Positions 1-12,300 of a stretch of DNA of 24,806 nucleotides are shown here, one piece after another. A program made the position numbers and the translations under genes. Source of the stretch: Apostichopus parvimensis (taxonomy: Eukaryota > Echinodermata > Holothuroidea > Aspidochirotida > Stichopodidae); assembly GCA_000934455.1 (NCBI GenBank), contig KN886070.1, positions 66,103 through 90,908 on the forward strand. The letters are read 5' to 3'. How positions within the stretch are numbered: position 1 is the stretch's first letter; each line of letters starts with the position of its first letter. Below the pieces are notes generated by a model. That model saw only the letters and a program-made list of their open reading frames with translations. It searched no databases and had not been told where the DNA came from.

Positions 1-1499
1 GGATAACAAATGCAAATACAATGGGTATAATTTGTTAGATGTGCAAAGATTTTCATATGGAAGTAACAAAAAAAATGTACATTGTGTGAAGAAGATTCCG
101 GTTTGAAAGTTTTGGCAGAATCTTTCCAAAAAAACTACTGGTGTTGTTATACTTGATACTTTATCCTCTCAGGTTTGTTTAAGAGCCAGAGAGGGATAGA
201 ACGAGAGAGAGAGAAAGGGAATCTATGGCCAAAGAGAGTCTGTGGTGATTCCATTGGACAGCTCCTTTAGTTGTCATGCCTATGACACATTTCTGGTTCA
301 CAGTGTTATAAACTCCTGTACGTATAAGATTGAGTAACTTTACCTGTGTTTGGCTACAAACTTTTAAATTGATGATCATTTTAAGAATATTTGAAATAAC
401 TGTTGGCTCAAAATGTGATGAATATTCAATAATTGCAGTGTGTAAAGGATTTTGTTAAAACTAAACAGAAGATGGAAAAAAGAAAAAAAAGAGAAAAAAA
501 GTTGAAATATATGGAAATGCTTGATTTATTGCACAGTGATAAACCCAGTGTTTTTGTATTGGGAGGATTATGTAACACCAAACATTTTAAGAACTTTCTT
601 TTTGCTTTTGCTGATTAAAACCCCCCCAAAGCAATCAGTTTGATGCATCCAGTAGAAATTATCAAATTCAGTTATGTTAAATATGATAGTTAATAATTGC
701 ACCATCTCCATTAATATTGGCAACTTTCCATAGGATCCACCCTTGACAGTATTGTTTTTACTTTGTTTTTGACCTGTTTGGCATTCCTTGGAATGTTTCT
801 GCGATGGACATCTTGTTTACTAGAAATGACTGTTGAAGGTTGTTTTGATTCCTGATGAATGGGGGTGGGAAGGAGGATCAGGGGGCTATAGCCTCAGGGG
901 TCTGAAGGTGGTATGGGAGGATATGGAGGGGATCTGGGGTGTGAAAGGGGCCCAACCTGGCTCTGAGTGTCTCGAGTTGTGGGATAGGCTTTAGTCTTCC
1001 CACTCAACTCAATTTATTAGTCAATCTTGTTGTTTCCTTCAAAATCAACTTGTTCATCTTGACTTTTGAAAAGTTTTTTTTTTTTCTCCAAAAGAGGTGA
1101 GGAGACAGTGACAACTGCTAGATAAAGTAAAGTTTTGGAAAGTAGTTTATGTTGGCTATTGAAGATATTTAATTTAGGCCAGAAACAACTCTAACAAGTT
1201 TTTTTTCGGCGTTGTTTTGTTTACTTGTCGTAACCTGTGTTTATAATAGATTTCTGATTTAAGACAACAAAATGTTCTTGTCTTTTTTTGGGGTAATTTT
1301 TTTTGCATAATTTTCACATGGCTTTGGATATTTGTTAAGAAATGAAACATTGTGCATTTTCTGAACTCTGATAATTGTGATTAAAGCACATCTTGTATTG
1401 TATGGAAACATTTTTGCAATCTTAACAATCTATTTTGTTCAGTCATACAGTGGTTATTGGTATCCAAGTAACTGATTGTGGTCTATGTAATGTCTATAC
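1..1499. other. Non-coding stretch, no gene recognised
   Basis: No exon with convincing coding character or splice sites is visible on either strand. The open frame at 433-618 comes from an A/G-rich, lysine-rich stretch and looks like chance. A G-rich patch lies at about 861-955. Poly-T and poly-A runs occur at about 1075 and 1280-1310. It could be intergenic or part of a long untranslated region of a neighbouring gene; the sequence does not decide. Confidence 0.5.
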
Positions 1500-1975
1500 C
1501 AAAAAAATACAATATACCAGAACAAATTAAATAATATAAAATATTAGGTACATACAAACCACCACACAAATACAAGATGCAACAAAAATAATAGTCAAAT
1601 ACAAAATATCAGATTAAAAAAAAATAGAAAATACAAATCATCAGACAGATACAAATTAAATGGTGTGTTCAAATTAACAGAGATTGCAAGTAGCAGACAT
1701 ACAAAATATCTGACAAATAATACATGCCAAACAAATACAAAATACCAGTCAAATACAAAATATCAACTTATCAACTATGTTAACACCCAGCTGAATGCTA
1801 AGTATCAGAGATACAAAGTATCAGAGTTACAAAATATCAGACATACAAAATATCAGAAATATAAAATATCAGACATACAAAATATCAGAGGTACAATATA
1901 CCAGACAAATACAACATACCAGAGATACAAAATAGCAGTAAAAAAAAAATCATAAGACAAATACAAAATATCAGA
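1500..1975. repeat. AT-rich minisatellite, 15-18-bp unit (ATACAAAATATCAG type)
   Basis: The words ATACAAAATATCAG, ATACAAAATACCAG and close variants recur about every 15-18 bp, most regularly between 1725 and 1975 and more scattered from 1500. The imperfect unit happens to stay open in one frame (1665-1955) and would give a KYQ/TKYQ-rich peptide. That openness follows from the repeat having few stop triplets, so I do not call it a gene. The array has decayed through substitutions and small indels. Confidence 0.8.
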
Positions 1976-3540
1976 TAATTTATAAAATTGAAATGTTTTG
2001 TAGGTACCTACAACGGGAGTGAAATAGTTTCTTAAAGTCTGTTACAAATAAAAATCCTCAGCCCAGGCTTACAATACTTTCACAAGAGATAAAGACCAAG
2101 CCTAGCCTTATTTACATATTTACTTCAGGACAGAGGTGGATAATGTCAACAGCGTTAAGGCCAGTTACCAGCGGACTGCATGATTTTAACCAAGAAGAAA
2201 TTTGCTGCAATTAGTGTTGGTTGTCTTGTATTAAAGCAGATTCCTGAGTTAACTTTGATGGAAATTTGAATCCTATTTCGATACTTAAACCTCAAAACTC
2301 TGTAATTTGTTAGCTTGAATAGTCATGTGTCATAAAAAAATTAAAAAAAATTAAAGACCAGCAATTAAGAAAAAAAAAAATTGTTGAAATTTCCAGGTTT
2401 CTCTGTTGCATGTAGATAAATTCCTAACACGAGGAAGTTTCTGGGCGATGAAATGTTGAGGATGGAATCGAAGATTCATGGATTACTCTTGTTAACTTTC
2501 ATTCGGTTCAAACTACTAGTTTTTAGTAATACTTTGTAGTTTTTGATATACTTGCCACTGACAACAGTTTCTGAAAGGAAGTGTTCTGTTGTTTTATAAA
2601 CTTCATAGGAACCACTACTTGGCTCTTACTCAAATATATTCTTCCTTTGCTTCACGACAGTCTTATGCAAAGGTGGTACAAAGTCATCTTTTGCACAAAG
2701 TTCTTTGAAGCTGGTTTCGTAGCAAACAAGATCATTATAAGTTATTAACGGGAATTTTAACATTTTTCTGTCTAAGAACTATCTGTTGGCTCTCTTAACG
2801 TTAAATTTTGAGCTTAATAGAACCTAAAATGACTTTTTTTTTCTTCTTTCCATTTTGTACCCCCCTTCTGTAAGCATTTTTAATGTAGATTTTTATGAGC
2901 ACATGGTCTTGGGGTACAGTGGGTGGTACATTGATATTCTACTTGTTTGCTCATTCTATTAAGTACCAAATCAGTATGTCTCAGTATATGCCTTGACTTT
3001 CAAACAATGGGTCATTGTTCTGTTGTCGTTTTGGTTTGGTTTGGTTTGCTGAAATCTGGTACGGAAATTTATCCCGTTTACAATAGTTCTTCTCTCACAA
3101 AATGGCTTTCTTTTTAAAGTGATTATTTTTATTCAGAGTAAATTAAAATTGTTTGCTTAATGTTTCTTTTATTGTAGCTTTTTATGAGCCACCAAACTTT
3201 ATGCATGACTCCATTGATTGATTGATAAAGTTATTTATTGATTGGTTGATCTCACAAAGTATTATTTCATATTATTTTGAGGAATGCGTGGAAAGAGCAA
3301 TTTTAGTATTAATACATCACAATTTTGGTGATATTTGGTTTTGTTTTACGCAAAGAGTAAGTGCAAATATTCATAGGACGCGGTTTATATTTAAGTTGGT
3401 TCAAAATTATTCTTGAACGGTCATTGTTTTTATACAAGTTGCCATGTTGGTTCTGTTGTCCTAAATTTATTTCTTCTGAACTGATCAAGAGAATTGATAG
3501 CTTCATGCAAGTGAAATATTTATCGAACCGTCCACAATTT

Positions 3541-3653
3541 GTCTCCCTTCTCCTACCTCCCTCATACACGCCCTCCCTCTTCCCATGTGTCTCTTTACAT
3601 ACACCCCAACCTTTCTGCCTACAACCCCATCCCCCCCCCCAAAAAAAGAGGGG
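3541..3653. repeat. Pyrimidine-rich low-complexity tract
   Basis: The + strand is almost purely C/T with CCCTCC-type words and ends in a run of ten C followed by seven A and a short G run. It produces overlapping spurious open frames on both strands. The bottom strand is G-rich. No function can be assigned. Confidence 0.75.
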
Positions 3654-4153
3654 GTAAGGCATCTTTAGCCATTTCTATTGGTACCTGTTTCTAAAATTTG
3701 AAGATGTGTCTGTCGTTATTTGTAATCCATCGCTTTTAGTATTTTGTGACTCATTTCTTCATCCTCTTGCTTTCCTCATCTCCATTTGACGAGAATATGC
3801 CTCATTGTCACCCAACTTCCCGTATCGTGAGTTTCTTGGCTTGGATATTTCTTATTTTTGTGGTTTCGTTGTACTCTTGTCCAACAGCAAAGAGTGTTTC
3901 TAACCATTCTCTAGTGGATGTGTTTGATGATGTTGCAAAATAAATCTGTCTGTAAAAACTGTTGATAAAGATTTTTGTTACGTAACATTTGGAATTTTGC
4001 AAAAAGCTTGGTCTGTAAAGCCAAGTATGTAATAGAAATATCAAGAGAAGATATAAAATGTACACATTGAGTTTGGAAAATAAAAATATAAGCACTTAAA
4101 ACAAAAGCTTATTAGGAAGGTCCATACATTAATGAAAAGAAAGTGTGAAGAGA

Positions 4154-4345
4154 ACCCTGCCCATCCCTCTCCCCTCCAACTCCCCTCCCCTCAGTTTGCT
4201 CTCCCCTCCCCCTCAGTTTGTGGACATTGAGGGAACACAATTCCATCAGCTATTGTAAAAAGATAGACCAGTTTCATATCCATGCCCTCCCCCTATCTGC
4301 CCCACCCCTTCTCCCTACACTCCTTCCCACATCAATCCTCCTGCT
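4154..4345. repeat. C-rich tract with a short direct repeat
   Basis: The + strand is rich in CCCTCCCC words. Inside it a unit of about 20 bp, CTCCCCTCCCCTCAGTTTG, occurs twice in a row (about 4180-4199 and 4201-4220, the second with one extra C). The rest, to about 4345, is degenerate C/T-rich sequence. Confidence 0.65.
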
Positions 4346-5394
4346 TCCCACATCTAATGTACATAAAGAAAAATTGGGGAACGTAAAAGAGAAGTTTTGT
4401 TTGTACCAAAACCTCATTTGTGTTAGAGGAGTATATTTCAGAGACATTAATCAGTAGGTTGATTTAAAGGGAAGAAATATAATGGACCCATAATGGAATT
4501 AGTTACAGAGAGCCTCAAGCTTCTTGTGACATTTGATGCAGTGTTTCCCTATCTGATTGGAAATGTTGGCTTGAGAGACAGATAGAGAGGTAGAGGATGC
4601 ATGTTTTGTTCAGCGGTATGATCGTGTATTTACTAATCTTTCCAAATATCTTATACAATGACTCCTAAATGAACATATTGCATTAGCTCTCTTCCTGTTA
4701 ATTCACAATATTTTGGAAAAATTTTTTTGGGGGGGGATTTGATGTCCCTCATTTGGGAAGGGAAGGCATTATGTGAATTTAGTGAATTTAATACATTTAC
4801 AACAAAGACTCTTTTTTTTTCAATTAGGTTCCAAATTATTAGTCATGTCATGATATAAGTTCATGATATATGTTAGATTGCTTTGACTTAGAATCTCAAC
4901 AGTTAAAATACGTTTCATGTTTTCAAGTTACTGTTTTATTCTTAAATGAATGACGCAGTATATCTTATTATTATTGTTATTATTTTTTTCTTTGGAGTTG
5001 AAAGTAATCATTAGGAAGTCGTTGTACAAAAGATTAATATTATTCCGCGTAGAGGGAAACTCGCTTGTGTTTTTCTTGATGAGGAAGACAAAAAAATTAG
5101 GCTGACGAGACAAAAATTATGATTTTCTTTCGTTCCTTCCACATTTTGTTCAAAGTATGTTTGTTAACAATCATAATGTATGTTTAGAGATATAAGAAGA
5201 AGATGAGAAATGAAAAGACAAAAAAAATTCAGCACAGAAGTTCATTTTAAGTGTGCACTCTCAGTTTAATGTAATGTAGAGAAGTCATTGTAAATGAAAA
5301 CCACGTTGACTTGTTAGCATTTTTTTCAAAGTGGGAAAACAAGCTTTGAGAGAAATTGATTAGAAATGTGTTTTGTTTTATTTTGTTACGTCTT

Positions 5395-5590
5395 CTGTCT
5401 GGCTGACTTTTCCCTTTCCCCTATTCCCTCATACCCCCTCCTTATTGACCACTTCCACCCCTCCCCAAATATGATCAAATGAGAAATGCTGACACTCTCG
5501 TTTGATAAAGTTTTTGCTACAAAACTGTAGCAAACAAATGTATAAGCTATAACATATCCCCTCCCCACTTTTACACCCACCACCCTTCCT
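5395..5590. repeat. C-rich low-complexity tract
   Basis: Two pyrimidine-rich blocks (5405-5467 and 5556-5595) resemble the tracts at 3541 and 4154. Between them lies a less biased segment that contains the perfect hairpin at 5513-5534. Confidence 0.6.
5513..5534. repeat. Perfect 9-bp hairpin
   Basis: TTTGCTACA at 5513-5521 and its exact complement TGTAGCAAA at 5526-5534 are separated by a 4-nt AAAC loop. There is no T-run directly after it and no partner structure, so it may be a chance or small-repeat palindrome. Confidence 0.7.
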
Positions 5591-5684
5591 CCTCCACATC
5601 TTATAAAATTGAGACAGTATTTCTGTTTTTCTTAGATAATATTTCTTTGTTGGACTTTAAGAACATGGTGCTGTTAAAAACCAA

Positions 5685-5734
5685 GGGGGGTGGGGGAGGG
5701 GAAATGGTGGGGCTGGGAAATGGTGGGGTGGGTT
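5685..5734 (+). repeat. G-rich tract with quadruplex-forming pattern
   Basis: The + strand has G6, G5, G4 and G4 runs separated by 1, 1 and about 7 nt, followed by further G3-G4 runs. That satisfies the usual pattern of four runs of at least three G with loops of 1-7 nt. It lies about 470-520 bp upstream of the predicted start codon. A regulatory role is possible but not shown by the sequence. Confidence 0.6.
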
Positions 5735-6089
5735 GAGAATTTTCTTGTACATTTGAGTTAAATGCAATTTAATCAACATTTCTTATTATTTGAGCAGGAG
5801 AAAATGTTCCATTTTTAGAACTCACAATTATAACACATGTAATGTGCTAGCGTTCAGCATTTCTAATTTTCTGTTTGCATCCAATGTAACGCTTCTGATG
5901 TTGGGCGAACATATTAGGGACCTTCTTACCTCTGAAAGGCCATAGCCTGCCCAAAAATTTACTTTTTGCACTTCCTTGTTTTTTTGTTATTACGAAATTA
6001 TATGAAGATACCAATATATTTTTGCACTAAGTTAAATATCGGCAAAATAATTCATTAGCAAAAGTAAACGGCCTGCCATATCACCTTAG

Positions 6090-6200
6090 GAAACCCGTTA
6101 TGTACAGTGTCATCAAAGGCAATTTATACAAATTTCTGTGCAAACAGCTGACAGACTGCACTGCTCCGCTGCATGCAGACGACGTGCCAGAATCGAAAAA
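6090..6200 (+). promoter_or_regulatory. 5' untranslated / promoter-proximal region of the coiled-coil gene
   Basis: An in-frame TAG at 6087-6089 precedes the predicted start, and no in-frame ATG lies between it and 6201, which supports 6201 as the first usable ATG. The block from about 6150 to 6383 has roughly 15 CpG dinucleotides in 234 bp, more than the AT-rich flanks, as is common near animal first exons. I see no convincing TATA box. A spliced upstream untranslated exon cannot be excluded. Confidence 0.4.
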
Positions 6201-6383
6201 ATGGACAGCCAAACATCGACTAAACAGAAGCCAAAATATCGTGGTTGGTTGACAATTAGGAGGTCTAAACCAAAAAATAAATATAATTTACAGAACGGTG
6301 GTGTCAGAGAGAGCATCTTGCCATACGTTCCCACGTCAGAAGATCGAGAGGAAGACGTTCCGACGCTCCTACGGCGACTAAAG
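6201..6383 (+). CDS. Coding exon 1: basic N-terminus (residues 1-61)
   Basis: The ATG at 6201 has a strong vertebrate-style context: A at -3, G at +4, preceded by GAAAAA. The exon holds exactly 61 codons and ends in phase 0 at AAAG|GTACTT. The peptide starts MDSQTSTKQKPKYRGW and carries a basic patch (RRSKPKNK), followed by an acidic SEDREED stretch and LLRRLK. The frame stays open upstream to 6090 but contains no earlier ATG. The basic patch might act in nuclear import or nucleic-acid or membrane contact; nothing settles which. Confidence 0.75.
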
Positions 6384-9300
6384 GTACTTAGTCTAAGTTA
6401 AGTTACCTACTTTTATAGGCCTAATCTACAGTAGGCCTTCAGTACCCTTGTCTTAGTTAGGACCAATGGTATGCCTAGGTCCGCTTAGGCTATGCTACGC
6501 ATGCATCCCGCTTTGATATGTGTTAGGCTTATTTGGAAACAAATAACACTTGGGCTAGCCGTTCTGGGGCTTAGTCTTTCATTCTAGCGTATCAATATGA
6601 TGTTCAGCTAAGTGAGACATAGGTTAGCCTCAATATGTTCGTAATGTAGGCCTAACTTAGGGCCCTGGGCCTAGGCCTATGCCATGTTTATTTGGATTCT
6701 TGGAAACTGACACACAGGTCCACAATATCTTATTCTAATCTTACCTTTGTGGGCTTAGGCCAATAGCATGAATGTTGTCATAATTCATATTTAGGGCTAG
6801 CATAGGTCTGTAACTGTTCATCAATTAAGAACTTTGTAAGCCTAGTGATTGCCTTAAAAGTTAAAGCAGGTTTTCACGTCCTTTCTGTGATCTTTTCAGA
6901 TTTGTCGGAAGACACTCTACTCATTATCTGCAGATGTCCTTAATTACTCACCAATTAATGCTCTTGGCATGGAAAAACTTAGCTACTGTTATATCTTAGT
7001 TTGCTGTTTTGTGATGACTATGTGTAAAAAGGGTGGGAAACGGAGACAAAACGCAAAACGCTGTTTTATTTTTTAACTAATAGTAATAATTCTGATCTGT
7101 TTGTGGTAAACAACAACAGTTTGATTAGTAGGGATAACGGCAGGAATTCCCAACAATGTAGTTAAACAACATAGGATAGGCCTACATTACTAGTTCTTTC
7201 AAATTATCACAAACTTTTGTTGACAATTAGTTCATACTGACAACGTGCAGTAAGGTTGCACATTTGAGCTAAGCCAAGGACCTGAAATGGGTCTTAGGAT
7301 AGTATCCTGTAACTTTGCATAATATGTTTCCAAAGTTTGTGTAATTTGCTAGATATGTAGACATTCTGATAGACACTGTAGCTTTGAAGGGTAAGAAGGT
7401 CAACAGAAGCTGATTTGAGACCCTATCCAAGTGATGATCTTGGAAGACCACTGGCTGATAACTATCAAACCTTTTCTCCTTGATACGTTTTCAGAGAGAA
7501 TAAGGCAGGCTTTCTACAACACTGCAATTAGGGAAATTCTTCCTTCAAGCATTTTGATAAGAGCAGTATAAATCTAACACTAGAGCGCCAGACTAATTTC
7601 AAGCCCTGTTTGCTGCACAGCTGGAAGTATGCTTGAAAAGCTATCCCAAACATATAGTAGAGCTGTATCACAAGGAAATGGGTCAGGTGAACCAAACTTC
7701 TGAGCAATTAATTTAGATCTGAAGACTGTTCCTAGGAACAGAAAAGAAGTGAATATACGTAGAAAGTTAGGATGGTTGTAAGGAAAAGAGACTTGTATAC
7801 CGTCAACTTGTGTAGAATCTGTTGGAACTGCAAGGTTTTTTATTCAGGATCGTGAGGGGCAAGGCAAAGTCTTTCTAAGAGCAAGTTAGAAATTACTTTG
7901 GATTTCTATTGAAATGGCAGCATCAACAGCAATTTCAAAAGGGCACCAAGACATTTTCTCCACATTGAGAGAAAAACACAATCATACAGATATGACACAA
8001 CCTAGGAACAATTAATACCATTGTTTAAAACCCTACATCTAGGTCTGCATGTTACCGCAGCTGCTTTTAATATAGCTGTTTTCGAGCACAGAGGCATGGT
8101 TTAGTTTGATAATATCAGTCAAGGACCTATTGCAACTTCAGGCATAGCAGTTGTTGCTGTTAGTAATGGTTAACTTCCTTGGGCATTTGGACAAGTGTAA
8201 GACCGTGCACTTACTGAAATTTGCAGGCTGTACCGTCAGTTTATAAATCGAGCCCTGATCTGGATACCCAGTGTATCCGTAAGACATAGGAATTAGAAAC
8301 ATAAAAGCATGGAATAGAAAAGTCTCAACATAGTGCCCATATTCTGATGAAATCAGTTAGTTTTATGTCAAAAAAACAACAGCAGCACTAAAATAACTGG
8401 ATACAATAGAGACCATGCTATTACTAACTACGTAGTAAATCCAATATTCTCACCAATTTTATGAGCCAAATGTTTGCTGACAGTAAATTTTACTGACAGT
8501 GTTATGCCATTTAACAGAATGTTGGTTTAGCACTTATGTTACAAAATTTAGAAGTGAATCTACTGTATGTGAATAAGAATGTCAGTTAATAGGTATATAA
8601 TGCTACCATGTGAATGTAAGAAGTTGCTGAGAGATCTTTTTTGATCTTTGGTATAGTTAGCCAATTTCAAATCAACTTTAATTTACATTGACTTGACAGG
8701 TTTTCTGGAGACAAGTTTGCTTTTTATTTGGTCTTCTAACATCATTCGAGTATCTCTCTTCATAAGCAATAAAGGTTAACAGCTCTTAAACGTAACTTAT
8801 GTTCTGGGTGGGAAGTGATCTTTCACAGAATACTTATATCTCAACCAAGTGAAAATTTGCAATGCAATTATGGTATAGTAATAATAGTATGATCCTCTGA
8901 GACAGAATTTGTTTAAAGTATTTATTATTACTTATATATATATCTCTGAAAGATGTTGTTCTTTCTTCTACCCATCTTTTTTGTTGAAGTCTCAAAACTT
9001 TGGTTAATATTTAAACTTGAGTTGATGGCCATGCAATGGTGTGATATAGTTAGTGTATCACCCATGCTGAAGAATGCAGAACTTGATTTAATCAACCGTC
9101 AGTTGAATCTTGGTTAAAAAAGTTCAAAAAGCCCTGTTTGCCAACCTTACCAGTAGCCAAGAATTTAAACTATGGTGTCAATAATGTTATTTGTTTAAGT
9201 CCTGGCAGGAATTAGTCATGGCCTAGTGATCAAATAAACCTTTCCAAGTCATCTGAACAGTACGGTACATGTGTGAATAGTAGCAATTTTCATGATTTGG

Positions 9301-12300
9301 TATGAGTATTATGGATGTGTTTCAAATTCATGTGTTAAGTGGAACATGTGTGTATTGTAGTAACATGAGAAAAAAGCATTTGTTTGAGGCCTTGTGGTTT
9401 TATTCCACATTCATTGGATAATTACTTTCTTGCTGAATTGGAAGTTAAAAAATACTGGTAGGGACATCGTGTATTGAGGCTAGAAATCAGTACCCTGCAG
9501 TGTAAATACTTGAGACAAACATCTTTCGACTGGTTCGTGTGTGTGATTAATTTGGCCAAAGTTTTTCAAATATATGTATGCTTGCGTCTGAATGCAAAAG
9601 TTCTTGATTTCGGTCAGTGCTCAGTGAGCACTGTAGAGAGTATTGTTATGAAATAAGGAAAGACATATTGCTATAAAATTAGTTTCAGAATTCATATTTA
9701 ATGTAATAATGTGTTATGTTTCAGTATCAGTCTTGCATGTTCGTAACAGAGCTACATAAAGACATGAACATTAGCAGAATATATACGTGCATGCATACAA
9801 GTATACACAAACACACACACACACATATCAATATGAGTAAATAGTGTTTGTATAGACCTAGAGATTCAGTGCTGCTTTTGTTGTTAACTAGTGAATCATC
9901 AAATTAAAAATCTTTGTCCTGTTGTTTTCTTTCTACTCTCCATGCCTTGTATACTAATCCTCTTACATCTATTTCTTTTGTATTCACCATGCTCATTAAC
10001 CTGTCTGTATTCTGTGCTTGTATTTGTCCCTTCTGTTACTGTTACTTGTCTTTCAGCCTCTGAAGAAGATCCTGCTAGAATCGAAACGTCAGGCCCACTT
10101 ACTTTTACTCATAAGAAATTAGTTAATGAAATTGAAAGCATTATTTTACTATTGATTGGGAGAGGGATATGTACAGTAACTCTAACATTCTTAGATCTGA
10201 CAATTCAGTTCTGTCCTTGCTTTGATGAAAACTAATTACCCTCTGTTTACTAGTAAATGATGAAATTAATTAATTATTGAATCAAATTAAAATGATTGTT
10301 TTCACAAGTTTATGGAAGGGACAAGTTCTCTTCCTAGAGTCACAAATTGCTGAATATCGCTTATAATGGATATTTACATACATGTAACTCTGGCGTAAAG
10401 TAGCGAAATTTGCCAACCTTCAGTTGGCAAGATTAAATCTTGATTCCTACTGCTATTGTAGTAGGCTATTCAGTGTCAACAAGTAGTTCATCTTCACTTT
10501 GCTAAACGGTTTGATCATTGCACTGTAAGGTACAGTAAGGTTAAGTGGGTTCTTGTAAGAAATATGGAGGGGATGCCATGCCACTCAAGTGTAAAAGCCA
10601 AATATTTGTATTTCACAAGTTTGACACAATAGGAAATTGCTTTGCCTCAGTGCCCTCAAAAGCTCCAGGTTATAATGCCAATGGCTTCAATTAAAATAGG
10701 AAACGGGTAAGAGTTGCAGTGTTCAGTATGTGGTACTACCTTGGTTGGTTCTTTTGAAAACAAGAAAAGGTCAAAACTGGGGTCTACAAGCAGACTTTAT
10801 GGACTTCTTTGATTTCCACTTTCAGAGCTCATTGTCAATCAAAATTTGTACTTTTCTTTCTAAGTGTGACTTAGTGTACACAGCCCCGGAGAGATATAGA
10901 GAAAAAGAAAACCCACAAGAGATAAAAATAGACACAGACACGCAGTGTTGGTAACATATAAAAACAATATTACCGACGACGACCTTGGTGAAAAGGTGTC
11001 CAAATATTGTAGGAATGGTGGGATTTCAAACTGAGGGTTATGTGTTGAACCTTTCACCTTTCACTTGTCACGTTTACCAAACTGTATGTGCCAAAGTGTT
11101 CAAGTGGATCCAACAGTTCACTTGTACAGGTTTTATCCAACTTTTTAAATTTTGGGGGGTTTTGTCCAAATCATTCCGAGATGAGTGTACACTAGCCTAA
11201 CATGAATTTAATATACCTTCATTGCCTAGCTTGCATCCAAATCGTGTCATACCTGTAGTTAAGTGGTTTCAACATTCTGATTGTAGGTTTATCCCCGCTT
11301 CACCTCTAGTCAACATGGAAATGAGAGGTTCCAATCCTTGCTTTTATATTCACCTTTCATTTTCAGTGTTTTACATTCCCAAGTCATGCCAAAGTGAATT
11401 TGATTTAAATATTTTACCTTATTTGTTTTATCCACCTTTCACTTTTATGCGTTATCTATAAAGCAAAACAAAAGGAAGAGCAATTAACATTTTTCATTTA
11501 ATTGTCTAAAGCAGCCTTCCTTCCACATGTATTTCTTGTTTCAAGTCATGTCAAAGTAAATGGATGTAACATTATACTAAAAATGATTTTATTCCCATAG
11601 TTCAAATTGATTGCTTACCAAAAGCAAAAGGAACCTATTCGATGGTGATGATGTGTGTGTATGTGAGCTGCTTGAGGGATATCATACGTGGCATGTGGAT
11701 GACCATATATTGAGTACAAGAACCCTATTGTTTTTGGTACAGGCTAAAGGTCATTTGGGGTCACCGGAGGTCAAACTCTGTAAACACGATATCTCAAGAA
11801 GGGTAACATTAAGAAGTATCATATTAAGCTTGTAAACACCTTATCTCAAGAAGAGTAACATGGTCAAGTCTCATGCTTAATATGTACATGCTCCATATTG
11901 AGTAGAAAAACCTTATTGACTTTAGGGAAGGGCAAAGGTCATCCAGGCTCACCAGATGGCAAACTCTTTAAACCTTATACCAAGTAGATGAACTATAAAA
12001 TATATTTCGCGTGGGCAAGGAAAATCACTTACAAGCCTTTTGGCTTTCTGGTTTTGATAAACTTATATGGATACCTGACTTGAAACATGTGTCCCCTAAC
12101 CCACCACCCCCCTCCCTCTCATCCTTGTTGTATCAACGATGTTTGATGCAGTATCAAGCCTATTTTAGTAATGAAATGCAGTCCTTTTCCAATCCTTACC
12201 TCACAAATGGGCCTAACACCTGAACAGCTAGTGTCCAATATTTTGCCATATTAGCTGAATCTGCATTGCAGAGAAGGCAAAGCTACACTCATTACAATTT

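Larger units (their letters stand above)
1976..6089. other. Non-coding stretch with low-complexity tracts
   Basis: I see no supportable gene here. Short open frames, for example at 3222-3416, 3361-3657 and 3746-3943, have no recognisable domain, no convincing splice sites and low-complexity composition. The stretch holds several C-rich tracts, an A-rich patch (2330-2385), a short (GGTTT)n run near 3030-3050, a 9-bp perfect hairpin and a G-rich tract, listed separately where distinct. It is probably upstream intergenic DNA of the gene that starts at 6201. Confidence 0.5.

Noticed and set aside
1665-1955. 96-codon TKYQ-rich open frame
   Set aside because: It is a minisatellite translation; there is no supporting ATG context or domain.
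3309-3662. 117-codon minus-strand frame overlapping a 98-codon plus-strand frame
   Set aside because: Both arise from the C-rich/G-rich tract at 3541-3653 and show low-complexity peptides with no recognisable domain.
3746-3943. 65-codon hydrophobic frame that looks like a small membrane protein
   Set aside because: It starts from a non-ATG or weak start, is T-rich by composition and has no conserved feature.
6138-6200. An earlier start for the gene at 6138
   Set aside because: The codon there is GTG, not ATG; the first in-frame ATG after the TAG at 6087 is 6201, in a strong context.
9891-10235. 114-codon open frame in intron 1
   Set aside because: It runs through the Penelope hammerhead-like motif, and the same motif appears elsewhere on the opposite strand and in an array. 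The peptide (SEEDPARIETSG) is a by-product of the repeat.
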